Positions 1 to 14,414 of a DNA stretch of 64,000 bases are shown here, one piece after another (positions within the stretch are counted from its first letter, which is position 1; each line of letters starts with the position of its first letter). A program made the position numbers and the translations under genes. The DNA lies in the NCBI RefSeq assembly GCF_029227915.1, contig NC_079882.1, positions 16,444,501 to 16,508,500 of the forward strand, read 5' to 3'. The notes under the pieces were generated by a model that saw only the letters and a program-made list of their open reading frames with translations, searched no databases and was not told the origin of the DNA. The stretch is from Hydractinia symbiolongicarpus (lineage: Eukaryota > Cnidaria > Hydrozoa > Anthoathecata > Hydractiniidae).

Positions 1-1997
1 GCCTTTTGCAGTCTAATAAAAGCTTCACACGTAAATCACGTGGTTTCACCTGCCTGCGCAGTTTACCATTGGACTAGTTGTTCCAGTCTCAATGCGTTAC
101 AACGTCCCAAGTCGTTTTCATTAGCGCTGTTGCCTTACATCACTCTTAACTACGTGCACAGTCCTATAAAGGCTGTAATATGGCCTTTTGCAGTCCAATA
201 AAGGCCGCACACGTAAATCAAGCGGTTTCAGCTGCCTCCTCCGGTTACCATTGGACTTTTCGTTCCAGTCTCAATGCACTACAACGTTGCCAGTGGTTTT
301 CCTTAGCGCCATGGCCTTAGAAGACTTCTAACTACGTGCACAGCGCTATAAAGACCGCAATAAGGCCCTTTGCAGTCTAATAAAAGCATCACACGTTAAT
401 CACGTGGATTCACCTGCCTGCGTAGATTACCATTAGACTATTCGCTCCAGTTGCAATGCGCTACAACGTCCCAAGAAGTTTCCATTAGCGCCGTTGCCTG
501 AGAACAATCTTAAGTACGCGCACAGTCCTATAAAGGCTGTAAAAGGCCTTTTGCAGTCTAGTATAGGCCTTACACGTAAATCACGTGGTTCCATCTGCCT
601 GCGCAGTTTACCATTGGACTAGTCGATCCAGTCTCAATGCACTGCAAAGTTCCAAGTGGTTTTTCTAAGTGCAGTGGCCTTAGAACTCTCTTAACTACGT
701 GCACAGTCCTCTAAGGACCGTAATATGGCCTTTTGCAGTCTAATAAAGGCCTAACACGTAAATCACGTGGTTCCATCTGCCTGCACAGTTTACCATTGGA
801 CTAGTCGATCCAGTCTCAATGCACTACAACGTTGCCAGTCGTTTTCCGTAGCGCCGTGGCCTTAGAACACTCTTAACTACGTGCACCTATAAAGGCTGTA
901 ATATGGCCTTTTGCAGTCTAATAAAGGCTTCACACGTAAATCACGTGGTTCCATCTCCTTGCGCAGGTTACCATTGGACTATTCCTTCCAGTCTCAATGC
1001 GTTACAACGTCCCAAGTCGTTTTCATTAGCGCTGTTGCCTTACAACACTCTTAACTACGTGCACAGTCCCAAAAAGGCTGTAATATGGCCTGTTGCAGTC
1101 TAATAAAGGCCTCACACGTAAATCACGTGGTTCCATCTGCCTGCGCAGGTTACCATTGGACTAGACGATCCAGTCTCTATGCACTACAAAGTTCCAAGTG
1201 GTTTTCCTTAGCGCCATGGCTATAGAAAACTCTTAACTACGTTCGCAGTGCTATAAAGACCGTAATAAGGCCTTTTGCAGTCCAATATAGGCCATACACG
1301 TAAATCACGTGGTTCCATCTGCCTGCGCAGTTTACCATTGGACTAGTCGTTCCAGTCTCAATGCGTTACAACGTCCCAAGTCGTTTTCATTAGCGCTGTT
1401 GCCTTACAACACTCTTAACTACGTTCGCAGTGCTATAAAGACCGTAATAAGGCCTTTTGCAGTCCAATATAGGCCATACACGTAAATCACGTGGTTCCAT
1501 CTGCCTGCGCAGTTTACCATTGGACTAGTCGTTCCAATCTCAATGCGTTACAACGTCCCAAGTCGTTTTCATTAGCGCCGTCGCCTTAGAACACTCTTAA
1601 CTACGTGCACAGCTCTATAAAGACCGCAATAAGGCCCTTTGCAGTCTAATAAAAGCTTCACACGTAAATCACGTGGTTCCATCTCCTTGCGCAGGTTACC
1701 ATTGGACTATTCCTTCCAGTCTCAATGCGTTACAACGTCCCAAGTCGTTTTCATTAGCGCTGTTGCCTTACAACACTCTTAACTACGTGCACAGTCCCAA
1801 AAAGGCTGTAATATGGCCTGTTGCAGTCTAATAAAGGCCTCACACGTAAATCACGTGGTTCCATCTGCCTGCGCAGGTTACCATTGGACTAGACGATCCA
1901 GTCTCTATGCACTACAAAGTTCCAAGTGGTTTTCCTTAGCGCCATGGCTATAGAAAACTCTTAACTACGTTCGCAGTGCTATAAAGACCGTAATAAG
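1..1997 (+). repeat. 11-monomer HOR, copy 1 (1,997 bp)
   Basis: Base 1 onward reappears from base 1,998 with an exact offset of 1,997 bp, 11 units less 5 bp. Four of those five bases are a deletion inside the unit at about 893 (GCACCTATAAAG instead of GCACAGTCCTATAAAG), which recurs at about 2,880. The copies look virtually identical over the first 1.57 kb. The copy is truncated on the left only by the window edge. Confidence 0.9.
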
Positions 1998-3575
1998 GCC
2001 TTTTGCAGTCTAATAAAAGCTTCACACGTAAATCACGTGGTTTCACCTGCCTGCGCAGTTTACCATTGGACTAGTTGTTCCAGTCTCAATGCGTTACAAC
2101 GTCCCAAGTCGTTTTCATTAGCGCTGTTGCCTTACATCACTCTTAACTACGTGCACAGTCCTATAAAGGCTGTAATATGGCCTTTTGCAGTCCAATAAAG
2201 GCCGCACACGTAAATCAAGCGGTTTCAGCTGCCTCCTCCGGTTACCATTGGACTTTTCGTTCCAGTCTCAATGCACTACAACGTTGCCAGTGGTTTTCCT
2301 TAGCGCCATGGCCTTAGAAGACTTCTAACTACGTGCACAGCGCTATAAAGACCGCAATAAGGCCCTTTGCAGTCTAATAAAAGCATCACACGTTAATCAC
2401 GTGGATTCACCTGCCTGCGTAGATTACCATTAGACTATTCGCTCCAGTTGCAATGCGCTACAACGTCCCAAGAAGTTTCCATTAGCGCCGTTGCCTGAGA
2501 ACAATCTTAAGTACGCGCACAGTCCTATAAAGGCTGTAAAAGGCCTTTTGCAGTCTAGTATAGGCCTTACACGTAAATCACGTGGTTCCATCTGCCTGCG
2601 CAGTTTACCATTGGACTAGTCGATCCAGTCTCAATGCACTGCAAAGTTCCAAGTGGTTTTTCTAAGTGCAGTGGCCTTAGAACTCTCTTAACTACGTGCA
2701 CAGTCCTCTAAGGACCGTAATATGGCCTTTTGCAGTCTAATAAAGGCCTAACACGTAAATCACGTGGTTCCATCTGCCTGCACAGTTTACCATTGGACTA
2801 GTCGATCCAGTCTCAATGCACTACAACGTTGCCAGTCGTTTTCCGTAGCGCCGTGGCCTTAGAACACTCTTAACTACGTGCACCTATAAAGGCTGTAATA
2901 TGGCCTTTTGCAGTCTAATAAAGGCTTCACACGTAAATCACGTGGTTCCATCTCCTTGCGCAGGTTACCATTGGACTATTCCTTCCAGTCTCAATGCGTT
3001 ACAACGTCCCAAGTCGTTTTCATTAGCGCTGTTGCCTTACAACACTCTTAACTACGTGCACAGTCCCAAAAAGGCTGTAATATGGCCTGTTGCAGTCTAA
3101 TAAAGGCCTCACACGTAAATCACGTGGTTCCATCTGCCTGCGCAGGTTACCATTGGACTAGACGATCCAGTCTCTATGCACTACAAAGTTCCAAGTGGTT
3201 TTCCTTAGCGCCATGGCTATAGAAAACTCTTAACTACGTTCGCAGTGCTATAAAGACCGTAATAAGGCCTTTTGCAGTCCAATATAGGCCATACACGTAA
3301 ATCACGTGGTTCCATCTGCCTGCGCAGTTTACCATTGGACTAGTCGTTCCAGTCTCAATGCGTTACAACGTCCCAAGTCGTTTTCATTAGCGCTGTTGCC
3401 TTACAACACTCTTAACTACGTTCGCAGTGCTATAAAGACCGTAATAAGGCCTTTTGCAGTCCAATATAGGCCATACACGTAAATCACGTGGTTCCATCTG
3501 CCTGCGCAGTTTACCATTGGACTAGTCGTTCCAATCTCAATGCGTTACAACGTCCCAAGTCGTTTTCATTAGCGC
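1998..3575 (+). repeat. 11-monomer HOR, copy 2 (partial)
   Basis: This is the second copy of the 1,997-bp repeat. It follows copy 1 to about 3,575 and then departs. Where copy 1 reads GCCGTCGCCTTAGAAC (about 1,578), copy 2 reads GCTGTTGCCTTACAAC and continues as another monomer type already seen near 2,124. The switch keeps the unit phase, as expected of unequal crossing-over between out-of-register units. Confidence 0.85.
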
Positions 3576-6500
3576 TGTTGCCTTACAACACTCTTAACTA
3601 CGTGCACAGTCCTATAAAAACTGTAATATGGCCTTTTGCAGTCCAATAAAGGCCGCACACGTAAATCAAGCGGTTTCAGCTGCCTCCTCCGGTTACCATT
3701 GGACTTGTCGTTCCAGTCTCAATGCACTACAACGTTGCCAGTGGTTTTCATTAGCGCCATGGCCTTAGAAGACTTCTAACTACGTGCACAGCGCTATAAA
3801 GACCGCAATAAGGCCCTTTGCAGTCTAATAAAAGCTTCACACGTTAATCACGTGGATTCATCTGCCTGCGCAGATTACCATTAGACTATTCGCTCCAGTT
3901 GCAATGCGCTACAACGTCCCAAGTCGTTTCCATTAGCGCCGTTGCCTGAGAACAATCTTAAGTACGCGCACAGTCCTATAAAATCTGTAATAGGGCCTTT
4001 TGCAGTCTAATATAGGCGTTACACGTAAATCACGTGGTTCCATCTCCCTGGACAGGTTACACCATTTGACTATTCTTTTCAGTCTCAATACACTGCAAAG
4101 TTCCAAGTGGTTTTCCTAAGTGCAGTGACCTTAGAACTCTCTTAACTACGTGCACAGTCCTCTAAGGACCGTAATATGGCCTTTTGCAGTCTAATAAAGG
4201 CCTAACACGTAAATCACGTGGTTCCATCTGCCTGCACAGGTTATCATTGGACTATTCCTTCCATTCTCAATGCGCTTCAAAGTCCCAAGTCGTTTTCATT
4301 AGCGCCGTCGCCTTAGAACACTCTTAACTACGTGCACAGCTCTATAAAGACCGCAATAAGGCCCTTTGCAGTCTAATAAAAGCTTCACACGTAAATCACG
4401 TGGTTCCATCTCCTTGCGCAGGTTACCATTGGACTATTCCTTCCAGTCTCAATGCGTTACAACGTCCCAAGTCGTTTTCATTAGCGCTGTTGCCTTACAA
4501 CACTCTTAACTACGTGCACAGTCCCAAAAAGGCTGTAATATGGCCTGTTGCAGTCTAATAAAGGCCTCACACGTAAATCACGTGGTTCCATCTGCCTGCG
4601 CAGGTTACCATTGGACTAGACGATCCAGTCTCTATGCACTACAAAGTTCCAAGTGGTTTTCCTTAGCGCCATGGCTATAGAAAACTCTTAACTACGTTCA
4701 CAGTGCTATAAAGACCGTAATAAGGCCTTTTTCAGGCTAATAAAAGCTTCACACGTAAATCAAGCGGTTTCAGCTGCCTCCTCCGGTTACCATTGGACTT
4801 TTCATTCCAGTCTCAATGCACTACAACGTTGCCAGTGGTTTTCCTTAGCGCCATGGCCTTAGAAGACTTCTAACTACGTGCACAGCGATATAAAAACGGC
4901 AATAAGGCCCTTTGCAGTCTAATAAAAGCATCACACGTTAATCACGTGGATTCACCTGCCTGCGTAGATTACCATTAGACTATTCGCTCCAGTTGCAATG
5001 CGCTACAACGTCCCAAGTCGTTTCCATTAGCGCCGTTGCCTGAGAACAATCTTAAGTACGCGCACAGTCCTATAAAGGCTGTAAAAGGCCTTTTGCAGTC
5101 TAGTATAGGCCTTACACGTAAATCACGTGGTTCCATCTGCCTGCGCAGTTTACCATTGGACTAGTCGATTCAGTCTCAATGCACTGCAAAGTTCCAAGTG
5201 GTTTTTCTAAGTGCAGTGGCCTTAGAACTCTCTTAACTACGTGCACAGTCCTCTAAGGACCGTAATATGGCCTTTTGCAGTCTAATAAAGGCCTAACACG
5301 TAAATCACGTGGTTCCATCTGCCTGCACAGTTTACCATTGGACTAGTCGATCCAGTCTCAATGCACTACAACGTTGCCAGTCGTTTTCCTTAGCGCCGTG
5401 GCCTTAGAACACTCTTAACTACGTGCACCTATAAAGGCTGTAATATGGCCTTTTGCAGTCTAATAAAGGCCTCAAACGTAAATCACGTGGTTCCACCTGC
5501 CTGCGCAGTTTACCATTGGACTAGTCGATCCAGTCTCAATGCACTACAAAGTTCGAAGTGGTTTTCCTAAGTGCAGTGGCCTTAGAACTCTCTTAACTAC
5601 GTGCACAGTCCTCTAAGGACCGTAATATGGCCTTTTGCAGTCTAATAAAGGCCTAACACGTAAATCACGTGGTTCCATCTGCCTGCACAGGTTATCATTG
5701 GACTATTCCTTCCATTCTCAATGCGCTTCAAAGTCCCAAGTCGTTTTCATTAGCGCCGTCGCCTTAGAACACTCTTAACTACGTGCACAGCTCTATAAAG
5801 ACCGCAATAAGGCCCTTTGCAGTCTGATAAAAGCTTCACACGTAAATCACGTGGTTTCACCTGCCTGCGCAGTTTACCATTGGACTAGTCGTTCCAGTCT
5901 CAATGCACTACAACGTTGCCAGTGGTTTTCCTTAGCGCCGTGGCCTTAGAACACTCTTAACTACGTGCACAGTCCTATAAAGGCTGTAATATGGCCTTTT
6001 GCAGTCTAATAAAGGCCTCACACGTAAATCACGTGGTTCCATCTGCCTGCGCAGTTTACCATTGGACTAGTCGATCCAGTCTCAATGCACTACAAAGTTC
6101 GAAGTGGTTTTCCTAAGTGCAGTGGCCTTAGAACTCTCTTAACTACGTGCACAGTCCTATAAGGACCGTAATATGGCCTTTTGCAGTCTAATAAAGGCCT
6201 CACACGTAAATCACGTAGTTCCATCTCCCTGCGCAGGTTACCATTGGACTATTCCTTCCAGTCTCAATGCACTACAACGTTCCAAATTTTTTTCTTAGCG
6301 CCGTGGCCTTAGAACACTCTTAACTACGTTCGCAGTGCTATAAAGACCGTAATAAGGCCTTTTGCAGTCTAACAAATCCTTCACACGTAAATCACGTGGT
6401 TTCACCTGCCTGCGCAGTTTAAAATTGGACTGGTTGTTCCAATCTCAATGCGTTACAACTTCCCAAGTCGTTTTCATTAGCGCCGTGGCCTTAGAACACT

Positions 6501-6637
6501 CTTAGCTACGTGCACAGTCCTATAAAGGCTGTAATATGGCCTTTTGCAGTCTAATAAAGGCCTCAAACGTAAATCACGTGGTTCCACCTGCCTGCGCAGT
6601 TTACCATTGGACTAGTCGATCCAGTCTCAATGCACTA
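3576..6637 (+). repeat. Rearranged satellite block related to the 11-monomer HOR
   Basis: This block is built from the same monomer types as bases 1-3,575 in a different order. About 4,294-4,730 resembles 1,573-2,000, and about 4,800-5,400 resembles 2,260-2,880 at an offset near 2,545 bp. The unit with CTAGTATAGG at about 5,096 matches the one at about 2,551. No clean tandem period spans the block, so it is best read as a patchwork from several crossovers or conversions. Confidence 0.7.
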
Positions 6638-8726
6638 CAAAGTCCCAAGTCGTTTTCATTAGTGCCGTCGCCTTAGAACACTCTTAACTACGTGCACAGT
6701 TCTATAAAGACCGCAATAAGGCCCTTTGCAGTCTAATAAAAGTTTCACACGTAAATCACGTGGTTTCACCTGCCTGCGCAGTTTACCATTGGACTAGTCG
6801 TTCCAGTCTCAATGCACTACAAGGTTGCCAGTGGTTTTCCTTAGCGCCATGGCCTTAGAAGACTTCTAACTACGTGCACAGCGCTATAAAGACCGCAATA
6901 AGGCCCTTTGCAGTCTAATAAAAGCTTCACACGTTAATGACGTGGATTCACCTGCCTGCGTAGATTACCATTAGACTATTCGCTCCAGTCGCAATGCGCT
7001 ACAACGTCCCAAGTTGTTTCCATTAGCGCTGTTGCCTGAAAACAATCTTAAGTGTGCGCACAGTCCTATAAAGGATGTAATAGGGCCTTTTGCAGTGTAA
7101 TAAAGGCCCCACACGTAAATCACGTGGTTGCATCTCCCTGGACAGGTTACCATTTGACTATTCTTTCCAGTCTCAATGCACTACAACGTTCCAATTGGTT
7201 TTCCTTAGTTTACCATTGGACTTTTAACTACATGCTCAGTCCTATAAAGTCTGTAATAGGGCCTTTTGCAGTCAAATAAAAGCCTCACACGTTAATCACG
7301 TGGTTCCATCTCCCTGCGCAGGTTACCATTGGACTATTCCTTCCAGTCTCAATGCCCTACAAAGTCCCAAGTCGTTTTCGTTAGCGCTGTCGCTTTAGAA
7401 CACTCTTAACTACATGCTCAGTCCAATAAAATCTGTAATCTGGCCTTTTGCAGTCTAATAAAAGCCTCACACGTAAATCACGTGGTTCCATCTCCCTGCG
7501 CAGGTCACCATTGGACTATTCCTTCCAGTCTCAATGCACTACAACGTTCCAAGTGGTTTTCCTTAGCGCCGTGGCCTTAGAACACGCTTAACTACGTTCG
7601 CAGTGCTATAAAGACCGTAATAAGGCCTTTTGCAGTCTAATAAAGGCCTAACACGTAAATCACGTGGTTCCATCTGCCTGCACAGGTTATCATTCGACTA
7701 TTCCTTCCATTCTCAATGCGCTTCAAAGTCCCAAGTCGTTTTCATTAGTGCCGTCGCTTTAGAACACTCTTAACTACGTGCACAGTTCTATAAAGACCGC
7801 AATAAGGCCCTTTGCAGTCTAATAAAAGTTTCACACGTAAATCACGTGGTTTCACCTGCCTGCGCAGTTTACCATTGGACTAGTCGTTCCAGTCTCAATG
7901 CACTACAAGGTTGCCAGTGGTTTTCCTTAGCGCCATGGCCTTAGAAGACTTCTAACTACGTGCACAGCGCTATAAAGACCGCAATAAGGCCCTTTGCAGT
8001 CTAATAAAAGCTTCACACGTTAATGACGTGGATTCACCTGCCTGCGTAGATTACCATTAGACTATTCGCTCCAGTCGCAATGCGCTACAACGTCCCAAGT
8101 TGTTTCCATTAGCGCTGTTGCCTGAAAACAATCTTAAGTGTGCGCACAGTCCTATAAAGGCTGTAATAGGGCCTTTTGCAGTGTAATAAAGGCCCCACAC
8201 GTAAATCACGTGGTTGCATCTCCCTGGACAGGTTACCATTTGACTATTCTTTCCAGTCTCAATGCACTACAACGTTCCAATTGGTTTTCCTTAGTTTACC
8301 ATTGGACTCTTCACTACATGCTCAGTCCTATAAAGTCTGTAATAGGGCCTTTTGCAGTCAAATAAAAGCCTTACACGTTAATCACGTGGTTCCATCTCCC
8401 TGCGCAGGTTACCATTGGACTATTCCTTCCAGTCTCAATGCGCTACAAAGTCCCAAGTCGTTTTCGTTAGCGCTGTCGCTTTAGAACACTCTTAACTACA
8501 TGCTCAGTCCAATAAAATCTGTAATCTGGCCTTTTGCAGTCTAATAAAAGCCTCACACGTAAATCACGTGGTTCCATCTCCCTGCGCAGGTCACCATTGG
8601 ACTATTCCTTCCAGTCTCAATGCACTACAACGTTCCAAGTGGTTTTCCTTAGCGCCATGGCCTTAGAACACGCTTAACTACGTTCGCAGTGCTATAAAGA
8701 CCGTAATAAGGCCTTTTGTAGTCTAA
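6638..8726 (+). repeat. Nested 6-monomer duplication (period 1,086 bp)
   Basis: Bases 6,638-7,640 and 7,724-8,726 match at an offset of 1,086 bp, six units minus the 6 bp lost in one 176-bp unit. Both halves carry the unusual unit with GTGTGCGCACAG and GTGTAATAAAGG. The same nested duplication appears in copy B at 14,415 and 15,501, so it predates the 7.78-kb event. Confidence 0.85.
7087..7262 (+). repeat. 176-bp chimeric monomer (type example)
   Basis: Between TTCCTTAG and the following CTTTTAACTAC or CTCTTAACTAC, the usual 18 bp (CGCCGTGGCCTTAGAACA) are replaced by 12 bp, TTTACCATTGGA, which copy the unit's own positions about 64-74. The unit is thus 176 bp. The same join recurs near 8,291, 9,559, 10,101, 10,641, 10,817, 11,540, 12,080, 14,993, 16,072, 17,340, 17,880, 18,421, 19,144, 19,684, 19,941, 22,120, 22,377, 23,943 and 24,200, and nowhere after about 24.2 kb. 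Confidence 0.9.
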
Positions 8727-11700
8727 TAAAAGCTTCACACGTAAATCACGTGGTTTCACCTGCCTGCGCGGTTTACCATTGGACTAGTCGTTCCTGTCTC
8801 AATGCGTTACAACGTCTCAAGTCGTTTTCATTAGCGCTGTTGCCTTACAACACTCTTAACTACGTGCACAGTCCTATAAAGGCTGTAATATGGCCTTTTG
8901 CAGTCCAATAAAGGCCGCACACGTAAATCAAGCGGTTTCAGCTGCCTTCGCCGGTTACCATTGGACTTGTCGTTCTAGTCTCAATGCACTACAACGTTGC
9001 CAGTGGTTTTTCCTAGCGCCGTGGCCTTAGAACACTCTTAACTACGTGCACAGCGCTATAAAGACTGCAAAAAGGCCCTCTGCAGTCTAATAAAAGCTTC
9101 ACACGTTAATCACGTGGTTTCACCTGCCTGCGCAGATTACCATTAGACTATTCGCTCCAGTTGCAATGCGCTACAACGTCCCAAGTCGTTTCCATTAGCG
9201 CCCTTGCCTGAAAACAATCTTAAGTACGCGCACAGTGCTATAAAGGCTGTAATAGGGCCTTTTGCAGTCTAATAAAAGCATCACACGTTAATCACGTGAT
9301 TCCATCTGCCTGTGCAGGTTACCATTGGTCTAGTCGTTCCAGGCTCAATGCGCTACAACGTCCAAAGTCGTTTTCATTAACACCGTTGCCTTAGAACAAT
9401 CTTAAGTACGCACACCGTCCCATAAAGGCGGTAATATGGCCTTTTGCAGTCTAGTAAACGCATCACACGTAAATCACGTGGTTCCATCTGCCTGCGTAGG
9501 GTACCATTGGACTAATCGATCCATTCTCAATGCACTACAACGTTCCAAGTGGTTTTCCTTAGTTTACCATTGGACTCTTAACTACATGCTCAGTCCTATA
9601 AAGTCTGTAATATGGCCTTTTGCAGTCAAATAAAAGCATCACACGTTAATCACGTGGTTCCATCTCCCTGCGCAGGTTACCATTGAACTTCTCGCTCCAG
9701 TCTCAATGCACTGCAACGTTGCCAGTGGTTTTCCTTAGCGCCGTGGCCTTAGAACACTCCTAACTACGTGAACAGCGCTATAAAGACTGTAATAAGGCCC
9801 TTTGCAGTCTAATAAAAGCTTCACACGTAAATCACGAGGTTCCATCTGCCGGCGCAGGTTACCATTGGTCTAGTCGTTCCAGGCTCAATGCGCTACAACG
9901 TCCCAAGTCGTTTTCATTAGTGTCGTCACCTTAAAACACTCTTAACTACGTGCACAGTCCTATAAAGGCTGTAATATGGCCTTTTGCAGTCTAATAAAGA
10001 CCTCACACGTAAATCACGTTGTTCCATCTGCCTGCGCAGTTTACCATTGGACTATTCTTTCCAGTCTCAATGCACTACAACGTTCCAAGTGGTTTTCCTT
10101 AGTTCACCATTGTACTCTTAACTACATGCTCAGTCCTTTAAAGTCTGTAATATGGCCTTTTGCAGTCAAATAAAAGCCTCACACGTTAATCACGTGGTTC
10201 CATCTCCCTGCGCAGGTTACCATTGGAATATTCCTTCCAGTCTCAATGCACTACAACGTTCCAAGTGGTTTTCCTTAGCGCCGTGGCCTTAGAACACTCT
10301 TAACTACGTGCACAATGCTATAAAGACCGCAATAAGGCCCTTTGCAGTCTAACAAAAGCTTCACACGTTAATCACGTGGTTTCACCTGCCTGCTCAGATT
10401 ACCATTAGACTATTCGCTCCAGTTGCAATGAGCTACAACGTCCCAAGTCGTTTCCATTAGCGCCCTTGCCTGAAAACAATCTTAAGTACGCGCACAGTGC
10501 TATAAAGGCTGTAATAGGGCATTTTGCAGTCTAATAAAGGCCTCACACGTAAATCACGTGGTTCCATCTCCCTGGACAGGTTACCATTTGACTATTCTTT
10601 CCAGTCTCAATGCACTACAATGTTCCAAGTGGTTTTCCTTAGTTTACCATTGGACTCTTAACTACATGCTCAGTCCTATAAAGTCTGTAATATGGCCTTT
10701 TGCAGTCTAATAAAGACATCACACGTAAATCACGTTGTTCCATCTGCCTGCGCAGTTTACCATTGGACTATTCTTTCCAGTCTCAATGCACTACAACGTT
10801 CCAAGTGGTTTTCCTTAGTTCACCATTGTACTCTTAACTAAATGCTCAGTCCTTTAAAGTCTGTAATATGGCCTTTTGCAGTCAAATAAAAGCCTCACAC
10901 GTTAATCACGTGGTTCCATCTCCCTGCGCAGGTTACCATTGGAATATTCCTTCCAGTCTCAATGCACTACAACGTTCCAAGTGGTTTTCATTAGCGCCGT
11001 CACCTTAGAACACTCTTAACTACGTGCACAGTCCTATGAAGGCTGTAATATGGCCTTCTGCAGTCTTAATAAAGGCCTCACACGTAAATCACGTGGTTCC
11101 ATCTGCCTGCGCAGGTTACCATTGGACTATTCGATCCAGTCTCAATGCACTACAACGCTCCAAGTGGTTTTCCTAAGTGCAGTGGCCTTAGAACTCTCTA
11201 AACTACGTGCACAGTCCTATAACGACCATAATACTGCCCTTTGCAGTCTAATAAAGGCCTCATACGTAAATCACTTGGTTCCATCTGCCTGCGCAGGTTA
11301 CCATTGGAGTAGTCGTTCCAGTCTCAATGCACTACAACGTCCCAAGTCGTTTTCATTAACGCCGTTGCCTTAGAACAATCTTACGTACGCGCACAGCCCT
11401 ATAAAGGCTGTAATATGGCCTTTTGCAGTCTAATAAAGGCCTTACACGTAAATCACGTGGTTCCATCTCCCTGCGCAGGTTACCATTGGACTATTCTTTC
11501 CAGTCTCAATGCACTACAACGTTCCAAGTGGTTTTCCTTAGTTTACCATTGTACTCTTAACTACATGCTCAGTCCTTTAAAGTCTGTAATATGGCCTTTT
11601 GCAGTCAAATAAAAGCCTCACACGTTAATCACGTGGTTCCATCTCCCTGCGCAGGATACCATTGGAATATTCCTTCCAGTCTCAATGCACTACAACGTTC

Positions 11701-12143
11701 CAAGTGGTTTTCCTTAGCGCCGTGGCCTTAGAACACTCTTAACTACGTGCACAATGCTATAAAGACCGCAATAAGGCCCTTTGCAGTCTAACAAAAGCTT
11801 CACACGTTAATCACGTGGTTTCACCTGCCTGCTCAGATTACCATTAGACTATTCGCTCCAGTTGCAATAAGCTACAACGTCCCAAGTCGTTTCCATTAGC
11901 GCCCTTGCCTGAAAACAATCTTAAGTACGCGCACAGTGCTATAAAGGCTGTAATAGGGCATTTTGCAGTCTAATAAAGGCCTCACACGTAAATCACGTGG
12001 TTCCATCTCCCTGGACAGGTTACCATTTGACTATTCTTTCCAGTCTCAATGCACTACAACGTTCCAAGTGGTTTTCCTTAGTTTACCATTGGACTCTTAA
12101 CTACATGCTCAGTCCTATAAAGTCTGTAATATGGCCTTTTCCA

Positions 12144-14414
12144 GTCTAATAAAGGCCTCACACGTAAATCACGTGGTTTCACCTGCCTGCACAGTTTACC
12201 ATTGGACTATTCTTTCCAGTCTCAATGCACTACAACGTTCCAAGTCGTTTTCATTAGCGCTGTTGCCTTACAACACTCTTAACTACGTGCACAGTCCTAT
12301 AAAGGCTGTAATATGGCCTTTTGCAGTCCAATAAAGGCCGCACACGTAAATCAAGCGGTTTCAGCTGCCTCCGCCGGTTACCATTGGACTTGTCGTTCCA
12401 CTCTCAATGAACTACAACGTTGCCAGTGGTTTTCCTTAGCGCCGTGGCCTTAGAACACTCTTAACTACGTGCACAGCGCTATAAGGACCGCAATAAGGCC
12501 CTTTGCAGTCTAATAAAAACTTCACACGTTAATCACGTGGTTTCACCTGCCTGCGCAGATTACCATTAGACTATTCGCTCCAGTTGCAATGCGCTACAAC
12601 GTCCCAAGTCGTTTCCATTAGCGCCGTTGCCTGAGAACAATCTTAAGTACGCGCTCAGTCCTCTAAAGGCTGTAATAGGGCCTTTTGCAGTCTAATATAG
12701 GCCTTGCACGTAAATCACGTGGTTCCATCTGCCTGCGCAGTTTAGCATTGGACTAGTCGATCCAGTCTCAATGCACTGCAAAGTTCCAAGTGGTTTTCCT
12801 AAGTGCAGTGGCCTTAGAACCCTCTTAACTAAGTGCACAGTCCTCTAAGGACCGTAATATGGCCTTTTGCAGTCTAATAAAGGCCTAACACGTAAATCAC
12901 GTGGTTCCATCTGCCTGCACAGGTTATCATTGGACTATTCCTTCCATTCTCAATGCGCTTCAAAGTCCCAAGTGGTTTTCCTTAGCGCCATGGCCTTAGA
13001 AAACTCTTAACTACGTTCACAGTGCTATAAAGACCGTAATAAGGCCTTTTTCAGTCTAATAAAAGCTTCACACGTAAATCACGTGGTTTCACCTGGCTGC
13101 GCAGGTTACCATTGGACTAGTCCTTCCAGTGTCAATGCACTACAACGTTGCCAGTGGTTTTCCTTAGCGCCGTGGCCTTAGAACACTCTTAACTACGTGC
13201 ACAGTCCTATAAAGGCTGTAATATGGCCTTTTGCAGTCTAAAAAAGGCCTCAAACGTAAATCACGTGGTTCCACCTGCCTGCGCAGTTTACCATTGGACT
13301 AGTCGATCCAGTCTCAATGCACTACAAAGTTCGAGGTGGTTTTCCTAAGTGCAGTGGCCTTAGAACTCTCTTAACTACGTGCACAGTCCTATAAGGACCG
13401 TAATATGACCTTTTGCAGTCTAATAAAGGCCTCACACGTAAATCACGTGGTTTCATCTCCCTGCGCAGGTTACCATTGGACTATTCCTTCCAGTCTCAAT
13501 GCACTACAACGTTCCAAATTTTTTTCTTAGCGCCGTGGCCTTAGAACACTCTTAACTACATTCGCAGTGCTATAAAGACCGTAATAAGGCCTTTTGCAGT
13601 CTAATAAAAGCTTCACACGTAAATCACGTGGTTTCACCTGCCTGCGCAGTTTACCATTGGACTAATTGTTCCAGTCTCAATGCGTTACACGTCCCAAGTC
13701 GTTTTCATTAGCGCTGTTGCCTTATAACCCTCTTAACTATGTGCACAGTCCTATAAAGGCTGTAATATGGCCTTTTGCAGTCCAATAAAGGCCGCACACG
13801 TAAATCAAGCGGTTTCAGCTCCCTCCTCCGGTTACCATTGAACTTGTCGTTCCAGTCTCATTGGACTACAACGTTGCCAGTGGTTTTCCTTAGCGCCATG
13901 GCCTTAGAAGACTTCTAACTACGTGCACAGCGCTATAAAGACCGCAATAAGGCCCTTTGCAGTCTAATAAAAGCTTTACACGTTAATCACGTGGATTCAC
14001 CTGCCTGCGCAGATTACCATTAGACTATTCGCTCCAGTTGCAATGCGCTACAACGTCCCAAGTCGTTTCCATTAGCACCGTTGCCTGAGAACAATCTTAA
14101 GTACGCGCACAGTCCTCTAAAGGCTGTAATAGGGCCTTTTGCAGTCTAATATAGGCCTTACACGTAAATCACGTGGTTCCATCTGCCTGCGCAGTTTACC
14201 ATTGGACTAGTCGATCCAGTCTCAATGCACTGCAAAGTTCCAAGTGGTTTTCCTAAGTGCAGTGGCCTTAGAACTCTCTTAACTACGTGCACAGTCCTCT
14301 AAGGACCGTAATATGACCTTTTGCAGTCTAATAAAGGCCTAACACGTAAATCACGTGGTTCCATCTGCCTGCACAGGTTATCATTCGACTATTCCTTCCA
14401 TTCTCACTGCGCTT
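12144..14414 (+). repeat. Satellite linker between the two long copies
   Basis: These are about twelve further satellite units separating copy A from copy B. They include types shared with the first 6 kb: the ATCAAGCGG unit at about 12,350 and 13,803, and units ending GCCTGAGAACAATC. No insertion of foreign sequence is visible. Confidence 0.8.

Larger units (their letters stand above)
6638..12143 (+). repeat. Long segmental duplication inside the satellite, copy A
   Basis: About 5.5 kb of satellite is repeated downstream at 14,415-19,748. The offset is 7,777 bp, becoming 7,779 after a 2-bp insertion in copy B near 15,970, then 7,604 after copy A shows one extra 176-bp unit near 10,641 and copy B one extra base near 18,252. 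Monomer order is otherwise shared. The block is rich in 176-bp chimeric units. Confidence 0.85.
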